Assembly: GCA_947629985.1 (NCBI GenBank) | Contig: CANRFV010000007.1 | Coordinates: 1 to 64,000 of the forward strand | Length of the DNA: 64,000 bases | Direction of reading: 5' to 3' | DNA from: an uncultured Clostridia bacterium | Lineage (GTDB): Bacteria; Bacillota; Clostridia; Christensenellales; CAG-314 | Part shown: positions 1-9,045 of the stretch, one piece after another | Position numbering within the stretch: position 1 is the first letter of the stretch | How the letters are laid out: each line of letters begins with the position of its first letter | The notes under the pieces: generated by a model | What the model was told of the DNA's origin: nothing | The model's input: only the letters and a program-made list of their open reading frames with translations | The model's database searches: none | Translations under genes and position numbers: made by a program

Positions 1-147
1 TATCCGAGAGTTTTTGTCATCGCTTGAAAGCACAATTCTAAAAATTTTGTTTTTGTTCCCTATGGGAAGTGCGCTTTGTGTGGGTCCTTTTTCTTCGCTC
101 CGTTTTACTTGCCGCCTTGTTGCTTCAACGATGTGATGTCGAAATAA

Positions 148-276
148 TGTAGCGCTTCACTTCGCTCCGCTTACCCTGCGCTCCGCTTGGGACGAATCCC
201 ATCTCTTCCGCCAAGGCGCAGGCTCGCATTTAGTCGCGCGAAAAAGGGAGACGTCTTGCGACATCTTCCTTTTTTC
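148..276 (+). repeat. Direct repeat copy 1 (about 130 bp, ending in a terminator-like hairpin)
   Basis: tgtagcgcttcacttcgctccgcttaccctgcgctccgcttgggacgaatccc...ctcttccgcca...aaaagggagac recurs at 443. Confidence 0.8.
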
Positions 277-333
277 ACGCTTCCTTTGGCTTCGACTGCT
301 TTGTCGCTGTACGAACAAAAAAATTTACGGGGT

Positions 334-368
334 CCCCAACAAGACGTAGCGTAGCAGTCTTGTTGGGG
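334..368. other. Perfect 12-bp inverted repeat (hairpin)
   Basis: CCCCAACAAGAC-gtagcgtagca-GTCTTGTTGGGG. Confidence 0.8.
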
Positions 369-442
369 AAAGGAGCAACCGATTGCCAAGGGAACCGACC
401 GCACGCTTGCGGTTGGTGTTGGCTAATATCGAGTTGCGACGC

Positions 443-583
443 TGTAGCGCTTCACTTCGCTCCGCTTACCCTGCGCTCCGCTTGGGACGAATCCCGGCTC
501 TTCCGCCACGGGCGCAGGCTTGCATTGAGTCGCGCAAAAAAAGGGAGACGCTGTACGCTGTCTCCTTTTTGCTGTCTGTGTAA
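443..583 (+). repeat. Direct repeat copy 2
   Basis: Near-identical to 148-276, with a different but still paired terminal hairpin. Confidence 0.8.
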
Positions 584-748
584 ACACAATATTTGTCGGC
601 ACATCAAACAGTGCGCTACGGGGTAAGGTAATATCCGAACAAAACGTGCAAGTAATTATCGTTAAAACGATAGTTTTGTTTATTTTGTTAAAAAACCTTG
701 ACAAAGTATCGGCGTAACGATATAATTTTGGCAGGAGGCAAATGGTAA

Positions 749-1453
749 ATGAGAAAAAAAATACTTATTCTTTATCATGGTTCCAAGCACATCATCACAA
801 ATCCCACTCTCCAAGGCGGCAAAGAATCAAATGACTACGGGTACGGCTTCTACTGCACCGAAAGCAAAGAACTCGCCTGCGAATGGGCATGCCCCGATAA
901 TAACGACGGTTACGCCAACGAGTACGAACTTGATTTGACGGGGTTAAAAATTTTGGATCTAACCAAACCGCAATACAACATACTCAATTGGATAGCGCTT
1001 TTGTTGCAATACCGCATACCCGGCGGAATGACGCCGAACGATGAACAGGCAAGAAATTATCTCATAGGCAATTTTTCCGTAGATTTGTCGGATGTTGACG
1101 TAATCAAGGGATATCGCGCCGACGATTCGTATTTTTCGTTTGCAAGAGATTTTGTTCGCAACTCAATAACGGTTTCGCAATTATCCAAGGCAATGGAACT
1201 TGGCAAACTTGGCGTGCAAGTTGTATTGCATTCTCAAAAGGCGTTTAACCAAATACGGTATGTCAAAAATTATATTGCCAACAACGAAGAATATTATGTA
1301 AAGCGCCTTGCGCGAGACAGGCAGGCAAAGGAAGAATATCTGCATACCACTCGTTCAATCAGCGTAGCGCCAGACGATTTGTTTGTTATGGATATTATAA
1401 GACAAGGAGTGCAAAACGATGATCCGCGCATACAACGAAATTTACGTAGATGA
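749..1453 (+). CDS. DUF3990-family protein (ADP-ribosyltransferase-like putative toxin)
   Basis: LYHGSKHIITNPTLQGGKESNDYGYGFYCTESKELACEWA start typical of DUF3990; RBS aggagg upstream. Confidence 0.75.
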   Translation: MRKKILILYHGSKHIITNPTLQGGKESNDYGYGFYCTESKELACEWACPDNNDGYANEYELDLTGLKILDLTKPQYNILNWIALLLQYRIPGGMTPNDEQARNYLIGNFSVDLSDVDVIKGYRADDSYFSFARDFVRNSITVSQLSKAMELGKLGVQVVLHSQKAFNQIRYVKNYIANNEEYYVKRLARDRQAKEEYLHTTRSISVAPDDLFVMDIIRQGVQNDDPRIQRNLRR

Positions 1454-2036
1454 CGCTATGTATACGCTTGCCGAAGTTTTCGATTATGCAGTTGACGGCA
1501 AGCAAGTGGATATGTTGGCGCAAGACTTTGTTATGAGCGGAGTGGCGGCGCAATTTGAAAGGGGCAATCCGCACTATATAAATATGCCGTCCAATGCGCT
1601 TTATTATGAAATAAAAAAACAGCGTCCGTCTCCCCGCGGATGTAATTTCGAAAAAACACCGCAATACTGGTGCGGTTTTGTACTTGCCTATTACCAATGG
1701 TATACCGGGCTCAGGTTCGAAGAAATATTTCGGCGGCTACCGGCGTCGGAGATATTAAAGATGTATCATCCGTTGCACGAAGCGTCTTTGCGTAAATTTG
1801 TCGATGTGGCAAACGCCATAGTAATGCGTGCGGATACCAATTTGGCGCGGATCCGCAAATCGGCAAATTTGTCTCAACGCAAACTTGCGGAATATAGCGA
1901 GGTATCTTTACGATCGATTCAATTATATGAGCAACGTCGGCTTGATATAAATGCCGCGGCGGCAAATAAGTTATTGCGCATTGCAAGAGTTCTCGGGTGC
2001 TACGTCGAAGATTTGTTGGAGCCCGAAATGCATTAA
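1419..2036 (+). CDS. Protein with C-terminal XRE-type HTH, putative antitoxin partner
   Basis: LARIRKSANLSQRKLAEYSEVSLRSIQLYEQRRLDINAAAANKLLRIARVLGC HTH; start overlaps the end of the DUF3990 gene. Confidence 0.75.
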   Translation: MIRAYNEIYVDDAMYTLAEVFDYAVDGKQVDMLAQDFVMSGVAAQFERGNPHYINMPSNALYYEIKKQRPSPRGCNFEKTPQYWCGFVLAYYQWYTGLRFEEIFRRLPASEILKMYHPLHEASLRKFVDVANAIVMRADTNLARIRKSANLSQRKLAEYSEVSLRSIQLYEQRRLDINAAAANKLLRIARVLGCYVEDLLEPEMH

Positions 2037-2186
2037 ACACCACACTTAGCCAAAACGGTACCCGGCGGCACATACTAAAAGTGCGCAGTCGGGCGCCGTT
2101 TTTTGTCAAACAAAGGTTTATGTTTTTATTCCTTGTCGCCGTGTTTGTTTTGTTCCGATTAAAGCCAACTATTATTCCGCAAACAA

Positions 2187-2507
2187 TTGACATTGTTCCG
2201 CAAATACAACTTAATTAACGACTACGCCGCCGACCAACGCAACATTGTAGTAAAATTGGCAAGTTTTCACATTCGGTTTGAAAACATACACCCCTTTATC
2301 GACGGCAACGGCAGAACGGGGCGCTTGCTTGTCAATCTCGAATTAATGAAAGCGGGTTATCCGCCGATTGACATCAAGTTTACGGACAGAATGCGCTATT
2401 ACAATGCGTTTGAAACGCCCGATCTCGGCGACGCTTCTGCAATGACCAAACTCTTTGCCGAATATCTTAACGGTAGGCTGGACGAGTATTTGGCTATTTT
2501 GTCTTAA
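2187..2507 (+). pseudogene. Fic-domain fragment (C-terminal part, N-terminus missing)
   Basis: Fic motif [12 protein letters not shown] and downstream helices present; upstream Fic helices absent. Confidence 0.7.
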
Positions 2508-3140
2508 TAACGGCTTATAGTCGGGTGTTATACAATGCGCTTTGGGGCAAAAAATTTTTGTTACAGCGCAAAAAAGCATTTACAAATCGGCGGCGTATAT
2601 TATATAATATATATGCAATCAAAAACAACATTATAAATATGCGCGCCTGCGTATATTAAATATGCGCGCCTGCCGCACCTACTTGCCGCCCCGAGCGCCC
2701 GCTTGTCTCCCGTTGCGGCGTTGTCGCGGCATAGTTGTGCGCCCGTTTGGCGCGTGTAATCGCCAACAAATCAAAGTGTTTGGTCAAATGCCTGCAAAGT
2801 GTCGAAAAAAAATGAAAATTTTTGAATAAAATTATTGACACGGCATATTTTATGTGTTATACTTCAAAAGCAAATAAATTGATAAATTATGGGGAAAGTC
2901 GGGCAAATCCAAGTCAAAGGGCTTGTATTTGGCTGATATAATGCATATTTTAGGGTGCAATATTTCTCGGTAAAGTATCGGTTTGTTTGTAACAAAACAA
3001 TCGTTTGTGCTGTAAAGCGTCTGCACAAAATCGGAAATTTCAGTAGGCGTGCAGCGGTGCAAAGGTTGTTTGCAAAAATGGGTCGTTGATTAGCGACTCG
3101 TAAAAAAACTAGTCGAAATTATTTTAAAAGGAGTTTAAAA

Positions 3141-6100
3141 ATGTTGCAAAAAGCAAAATCAACGCTGTTAAAAGTATTGATCTGTGTTTGCCTTGTATGC
3201 TGCTTGGTAGCAATGTTTGTTGCAGTTACCGCTTGTAACAAAACAGAAGCCCCCACAGTTGTAGGCGGCCATGTCGATACTAACGGCCATTTAATTTTAG
3301 AACTGAGTGATGGTAGTACGTCCGACGCCGGTCTTGTTGCTCAACCCGGTACTCCCGGCACCAACGGCACCAACGGCGCTAACGGTGTTGGTATCAAAAA
3401 CGTTACCATCAACGACGACGGCGATCTTGTAATTACGCTGGATAACGACAAGGAAATCGTAGTAGAAATCCCCGATTATTCCGTTAATTGCGTAGATGGC
3501 GAAGAACACGTTTGGGTAGACCTTCACAAGGTTGTAGACGCCAACTGCATTAGCGGCGAAACATGGCTTACCGTTTGCCGCAGACCCGGTTGCAACGCTA
3601 TGTACCTTAGCCAAAAGGGCGATCCTAACCCCGACAATCACCTTAACTTGGTAGACGCCGATACAAAACCCACTTGTACAAAAGCGGGCAATACCGACCA
3701 AATCTGCAAAGACTGCGGCAAAACCATTAAGGGGCAAGAAGTTGCCGCTCTCGGCCACACTCCGTACATAAAGACGGCAGATAAAACCGCTTGGCGTGCA
3801 GAAGACTCGAGTGTTGAGAAAACCGGTTGGGTAAAAGAAGTAACCGACCTTCCCGAAGGCGTAGCCGAAAACTGGGTACCCGTAGTTGACGACCTTAGCG
3901 TATTCTGTGTTGACGGCGGTGAAGTTGCGCTTGTTTGTGCAGACTGCCACGAAGAAATTAAGGAATCCGAACATCGCGATGCTCCCGGACACCTTATTAC
4001 GGGTGAATGGACAATTACACAACGTCCCACCGATGATGCAACAGGTCTTGCGGAAGGTCTTTGCGCACGTTGCGGTGAAACAACGATCGTATTGCCCAAA
4101 TTGACCGCTAAGGACGCAGAAGGTCATTTGTTGTGGACGTCAAAGACTGAAAACGGTGTTTGTAAGGAAGGCGCAGACAATACCGTTGCCAAGACAATTT
4201 ATACATACGTTTACAAGTATCTCGATGAGTCGAAAGAACCTGCCGAACAGGAAAAGAAATTCTCGTTCGAAGTTTTGGGCGACGTTAAACACACGTATAA
4301 TGGTGAAGCGATTTATCAGACAGGTGAAATTTCAGGCGACTCTCCCGTATATGACGACATTACGGACGCTGATGTAGCAGCCGGCACGGTAGAAAAAGCG
4401 TTTGAACACTTCGGCAACTCGTCCAACACTTGCAGCAAAGTGGGCTATGCAATGTTCACATGCGAAGTGTGCGGTGAAAGAATCTTGATCAGAGTACGCG
4501 GCACCAACCACAATCCCGATTATAATCAAAAATTGAGCGAAGTACCCGCTACTTGTACCGAACGCGGATATACCGAATATGTCTGCAAGAACAGCACAGA
4601 CGGTCATACTTACAAAGAGTACACCAAGGCACTTGGTCATAGTTGGAAAGTAGACAACACCAAGAGCACGTTTGATGAAAGCGCAGGCACTGCTGATTTG
4701 TACGTATACTGCGACCGCGACGGTTGTGATGCTACAGACCATATTGTAGGAACTAACGTTAAAAAGACTGAAACTCCTGCTAAGTGTGAAGAAGCCGGCA
4801 AGATTGTTTGGACGTATCAGTATCAACCCGAAGGCGCTGAAAAGCCCCTAGAAGGTAAATTCGAAGAAACAGTTGACGCTTTGTTCCATGCGCTTATTCA
4901 CAACGACAATACATTCGAGTTCAAGAATGGTTTGCCCGATGACGGCACTGTAACATATGAAATCGAAGATATTGCTAAGGGACTTGGTCTTAGTGTTCAA
5001 GAATTGCTCAGCACATACGATGACTTCAACAAGTTTGCAAACTCGCATCCCGATTGCAAGAATCCCGGTTGGGTTTACATCGATTGCAGCCGTTGTAAAC
5101 AAAAGATTTTGATTCGCCTTGTTGGTGAACACGATTGGGATCCCGATAGTGCATACGACGTTAAAGGCACATGTAAAGCCGATGCCGAGCATCCCGACGG
5201 AGTTGCTCCTGCAGATGGATATACATGCTCTGTATGCGGCAAGCATACGACCAAACCGAAAGATGGTCAGGGCATCCCCGATCATACTTGGGAAGTTAAA
5301 GTTGACGAAAAAACCAACAAAGTAAACTGCACTTGTACCGTTTGCGGCAAGCAAGCAGAAGGTAAACTTGATACGTCTAAGGGCGATGGCAACACCGGTA
5401 TTGAAAAGAAAGCAGCAACCTGCGCTCCCGGTGATGCCGGTAAGGGATACACCAAGTATTACTATCTTGACGCTTCTAACAAACCTGGTGTAGCAACCGT
5501 TTGGACTGATAGATTGACTACACACTGCTTCGGTTTGGATGGCGATGCTACATACCTGACAGGTATTACCGAAGATCCCGATGTATGTCAATCAGACAGC
5601 CTGACAGCAGGTAAGTTCCTTGCAGCCGCGCAAAAAGGCGGAGAAATTGTTGACCCGTCGTTTGCTAACTCGCATCCGACTTGCAAGAAAGAAGGCAAGA
5701 TTACAATTAAGTGCTCTGTCTGCAACGAACAATTGGTTCTTACAGTAAAGGGCGACCATACTCTTGGTAAAGAAGAACTCAAAGCGCCGACATGCACAAC
5801 GGCTGGTTACACCTATCAAAAATGTTCTGAGTGCAACCAAGAAGTTAAGAAGCCGGGTTCTGACAAAGCGGCACTCGGACACGACTTGACCATTGTTGTT
5901 GAAACTGAACCCACCGTCGATCAAGCCGGTAGTGCAAAGGTATCTTGCAGCAGATGTTCGGTAGGCGGAACAGTTGAATTGCCCAAACTGAGCGATACGA
6001 CATTCTGGAAACGCACGGAAAAAGCGTCCAGCTGCACCGTTCCCGGTAGCGACACTTACACGCACGAATTCAACTATGACGGCACTAAGGAGTCCATCTC

Positions 6101-6692
6101 TGTAGTTGTTGCACGCGTACTTACCGACCATGAATTGGAAGAAAAACTCCTTGACTGGTACAGTGAAGACACGTTGACGCATTATTGGGGACATCTCTGC
6201 AAGAAGTGCGGACAACTGATCGTTGACCACAAAGAGAAACTCGACAAACTTACCGATCCCGAAGAAGGCGAATACCTGCTTACATTCTTCCAAGCGGCGA
6301 GAAACGATGGAAAAGGTGAAAGATGTTACTTCACCGATGAAGTTAAAAACACGTACTTCTTCGCGTCCACAACCGATGTTACAAAGGCTGTTAAAGTAAC
6401 TCTTACAAAGAGTGGCGAAGACGGTTGGGTAATCAAAGTTGGCGAAAAGTACCTTGAACTTGTTGTGAGCGACACACATGTTAACATCAAACTTAACGAC
6501 GCTCAAACCGAAGGCGCAGTATGGAAATGGAACGCTGAACACGGAATCTTTACATTCGTTGCTTCCGGCACCGAAGGTTACATCGGAACCTATGGCACGT
6601 ATGATACATTCAGCGCATCCGCTCTTGAAAACTATGCAACAGGTTCGTACTTCGCAGTTCTCGCAACACTTGCAGAAGATGCTGCTGAATAA
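3141..6692 (+). CDS. Large lipoprotein with repeated CxxCG / ALGH Cys-rich modules
   Basis: Signal peptide with lipobox VTAC; short GTPGTNGTNGANG tract; many repeats of the form ATCTxxGYTxxxCxxCG...LGH. Confidence 0.8.
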   Translation: MLQKAKSTLLKVLICVCLVCCLVAMFVAVTACNKTEAPTVVGGHVDTNGHLILELSDGSTSDAGLVAQPGTPGTNGTNGANGVGIKNVTINDDGDLVITLDNDKEIVVEIPDYSVNCVDGEEHVWVDLHKVVDANCISGETWLTVCRRPGCNAMYLSQKGDPNPDNHLNLVDADTKPTCTKAGNTDQICKDCGKTIKGQEVAALGHTPYIKTADKTAWRAEDSSVEKTGWVKEVTDLPEGVAENWVPVVDDLSVFCVDGGEVALVCADCHEEIKESEHRDAPGHLITGEWTITQRPTDDATGLAEGLCARCGETTIVLPKLTAKDAEGHLLWTSKTENGVCKEGADNTVAKTIYTYVYKYLDESKEPAEQEKKFSFEVLGDVKHTYNGEAIYQTGEISGDSPVYDDITDADVAAGTVEKAFEHFGNSSNTCSKVGYAMFTCEVCGERILIRVRGTNHNPDYNQKLSEVPATCTERGYTEYVCKNSTDGHTYKEYTKALGHSWKVDNTKSTFDESAGTADLYVYCDRDGCDATDHIVGTNVKKTETPAKCEEAGKIVWTYQYQPEGAEKPLEGKFEETVDALFHALIHNDNTFEFKNGLPDDGTVTYEIEDIAKGLGLSVQELLSTYDDFNKFANSHPDCKNPGWVYIDCSRCKQKILIRLVGEHDWDPDSAYDVKGTCKADAEHPDGVAPADGYTCSVCGKHTTKPKDGQGIPDHTWEVKVDEKTNKVNCTCTVCGKQAEGKLDTSKGDGNTGIEKKAATCAPGDAGKGYTKYYYLDASNKPGVATVWTDRLTTHCFGLDGDATYLTGITEDPDVCQSDSLTAGKFLAAAQKGGEIVDPSFANSHPTCKKEGKITIKCSVCNEQLVLTVKGDHTLGKEELKAPTCTTAGYTYQKCSECNQEVKKPGSDKAALGHDLTIVVETEPTVDQAGSAKVSCSRCSVGGTVELPKLSDTTFWKRTEKASSCTVPGSDTYTHEFNYDGTKESISVVVARVLTDHELEEKLLDWYSEDTLTHYWGHLCKKCGQLIVDHKEKLDKLTDPEEGEYLLTFFQAARNDGKGERCYFTDEVKNTYFFASTTDVTKAVKVTLTKSGEDGWVIKVGEKYLELVVSDTHVNIKLNDAQTEGAVWKWNAEHGIFTFVASGTEGYIGTYGTYDTFSASALENYATGSYFAVLATLAEDAAE

Positions 6693-6734
6693 TCTATCGC
6701 ATCAAAGAATCTTAATCTAATCCGAAGATTTCTT

Positions 6735-6771
6735 AAAAAAGAACCAAGCCGATACGGCTTGGTTCTTTTTT
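6735..6771 (+). terminator. Intrinsic terminator
   Basis: AAAAAAGAACCAAGCCG-ata-CGGCTTGGTTCTTTTTT. Confidence 0.9.
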
Positions 6772-6932
6772 GTTCCGTTCAATGGTTTACTTGCACGTAA
6801 ATCTGTCTGCATAGCGCAATTTGTGTTTGCAAATTCAAATTGTTGGAAAAATTTTGCAAATAGTATTGAAATTACATAGCGATTGTGTTAGAATACAATA
6901 ACGGTTGCAAACCGCAAGGGAGTATTTAACAA

Positions 6933-7661
6933 ATGAAATTGCTTGCATTTGCCAAATCGCTGTCCGAATTGCCCATCGGCATATTGTTCGGGCACAATCT
7001 CGGCGATCCCGCCGAAACAGGTTGGGAAGTTCAACTTATATTTTTGTTGCGCGTGCTTATTGCGGGCGCATTGGGTATAGTTATCGGTATAGAGCGTAAC
7101 CGCCGTCAAAAGGAAGCGGGCATGGCTACGCACTTTATCGTAGGTTGCGCGGCGGCGTTGTTTACGGTGGTGTCGATGTCGTTGTGGAATATCGGCGACG
7201 GCGAACGTATTGCCGCGCAAATAGTATCCGGTATTTCCTTTTTGTGTGCGGGCGTAATTTTCTTCCGCCGCGAAAACTTGCGCGGTCTTACCACCGCCGC
7301 AGGCATATGGGCAACCGCAGCTATTGGTATGTGCGTTGCAATCGGCGAGCCGATACTTGCCGTTGCCGGCACCGCGCTGATATTGGGCATACAAATGTTT
7401 TTGCACAGCAAGGTGGTGCTGCGCAAGAGCCGCAAGCATATGCTGTTTGTAAAGTTTGTGTACAGCGACGAAGTAAAGGATATGCTTATCAACCATTTCG
7501 GTTGCGACAGTTTTCACCGTTTCAAATTGTACAAGGACGGCGATCAAGCCGTTGCCGAAGCGGTTATTTACACCAAGCAAAACTTTTTTGCAAGCGAACT
7601 GTCCGAATTGATGACCGCCCACCCGCAAGTGCTTTCGGTGGAACGGCTGGAAGATTTGTAA
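6933..7661 (+). CDS. MgtC/SapB family membrane protein
   Basis: LRVLIAGALGIVIGIERNRRQKEAGMATHFIVGCAAALFT...GVIFFRRENLRGLTTAAGIW. Confidence 0.9.
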   Translation: MKLLAFAKSLSELPIGILFGHNLGDPAETGWEVQLIFLLRVLIAGALGIVIGIERNRRQKEAGMATHFIVGCAAALFTVVSMSLWNIGDGERIAAQIVSGISFLCAGVIFFRRENLRGLTTAAGIWATAAIGMCVAIGEPILAVAGTALILGIQMFLHSKVVLRKSRKHMLFVKFVYSDEVKDMLINHFGCDSFHRFKLYKDGDQAVAEAVIYTKQNFFASELSELMTAHPQVLSVERLEDL

Positions 7662-7664
7662 GAG

Positions 7665-7686
7665 CCGACCACACGTGCGTCGGTCG
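7665..7686 (+). repeat. Gene-end palindrome copy 1
   Basis: CCGACCACACGTGCGTCGGTCG immediately after the stop codon. Confidence 0.75.
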
Positions 7687-7693
7687 ATTGCAA

Positions 7694-8115
7694 GTCGCTC
7701 GCATATCCCCTGCAAAAAGGCTTCGCTTCGTATGCCGCAGGAAATGGTAGAAAGAGCGCTCGTGCAATTGCATTCAAAACGGAAAACACGCGCATATCCC
7801 CTGCAAAAAGGATATCGCTCGCGTGTTCACTGCAAAACGGCTTCACTTCGCGTGCCGCACCTTGTTAGGTGCGGCACACTTGTTGCAGATTGTTTTGCAG
7901 TAAACACACTCGCTCTGAGTATATATAAGGTTGTATCTTAATTAAACACTTGTTTGTTGATAGTATGAATGCAACAGCACTCGCGCATAAAGAACGAAAA
8001 GATATAATGCGGCATACTCGTTGCAGATTATTTTGCAGTGGATACACTCGCTCAGCGGGGTTACAAGGTTAGGTTTAGTTTGGACTGCTTGTTGCTTGTA
8101 TGAATTTGTGCGCTA
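7694..8115 (+). repeat. Interspersed repeat cluster (CATATCCCCTGCAAAAAGG and GCGGCATACTCGTTGCAGATTATTTTGCAGTGGATACACTCGC units)
   Basis: Internal repetition, with related copies at 14926-15010 and 55291-55850; includes perfect hairpin GTGCCGCACC-ttgtta-GGTGCGGCAC at 7852-7877. Confidence 0.8.
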
Positions 8116-8120
8116 TCGCG

Positions 8121-8139
8121 CCGACGTACGTGTGGTCGG
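8121..8139 (-). repeat. Gene-end palindrome copy (minus strand)
   Basis: Minus-strand CCGACCACACGTACGTCGG directly after the stop of the 8140-9045 gene. Confidence 0.7.
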
Positions 8140-9045
8140 CTACGCGTTTGGTCGGGGAAATCTTTTATCTGCCCCTTGCAGTTGCGCAACAAAGCAGCGG
8201 TTTGCGTCTACCAGCCGCGAAAAAAGCCTTTCGTCGTAGCGTTGGCGCAGTGCCGCAAGCGACAAATTTGTGCTTACAAACGTTTGTTTTCCGCGCGCTA
8301 TCCGCTCGTTGATTATGCTGAACAGATATTCCGCCGTTACGTTTTTGTACACGTTTTCGGTGCCGAGATCGTCAATTACCAGCACGTCCACGTCCACAAG
8401 GCTATCCAACACAGCCTGACAAGTTGCCGTATCGGACAGGTGCGCGTCCAACAGCGTGGCGTTTAGCGAATACGCCGTTACAAACAGCGTGCTTTTGTCG
8501 GTTTGCGCGCAATGGTTGGCGCAAGCGGTAAGCAGGTACGTTTTGCCGCAACCCGTGCCGCCTATCAGCAGTATGTTGCCCTGTCCGTCGCAAATTTGGC
8601 GCGCCTTTTTGTATATGGCAAGGTTGTGCTTGTCCGTTTCGGTAGAAGCGTCAAAGGTGTAATTGACGTTTATTACGTTGCTGTCCGCAATGATAAGGTT
8701 GCGTATTTCCTTTTGCAAACAGCAACACATTGCGCCGTTTACGTAGCCGCTGTCGTTGCACTTGGTACAAACATATTTCGGTTGCAGGTCGGCTGCGGTA
8801 AGCCCCTTGCTTGCAAGCAATCGGTTTTGCTTGCGGGTAAGGCTGTTTATTTGCCGCTTGAGATCATCCGCGTTGCCGCGCCCCATTACCAAATCGACCT
8901 GCGCCTGTTTCAGCGCGCGCTCGTTTTGCGCCCAGACGGCGTCCGCGCGCAGGGCTTTGTGCAAGGCGTCGGCTTGGGCAAGCGCGTCGTTGCGGCGCGT
9001 ATCCACAATACGCTGTGCTTTTGCAATAAGTTGTTGCCTGTTCAT
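8140..9045 (-). CDS. DnaC/DnaI-like AAA+ ATPase (putative helicase loader)
   Basis: Walker A GGTGCGKT, Walker B VLVIDDLG, zinc-ribbon-like CTKCNDSGYVNGAMCCC; ATGA overlap with the upstream gene. Confidence 0.85.
   Translation of the reverse strand: MNRQQLIAKAQRIVDTRRNDALAQADALHKALRADAVWAQNERALKQAQVDLVMGRGNADDLKRQINSLTRKQNRLLASKGLTAADLQPKYVCTKCNDSGYVNGAMCCCLQKEIRNLIIADSNVINVNYTFDASTETDKHNLAIYKKARQICDGQGNILLIGGTGCGKTYLLTACANHCAQTDKSTLFVTAYSLNATLLDAHLSDTATCQAVLDSLVDVDVLVIDDLGTENVYKNVTAEYLFSIINERIARGKQTFVSTNLSLAALRQRYDERLFSRLVDANRCFVAQLQGADKRFPRPNA

Noticed and set aside
171-704. Several 60-93 aa ORFs on both strands
   Set aside because: They lie in the direct-repeat region, overlap each other in multiple frames, lack RBS and protein-like composition.
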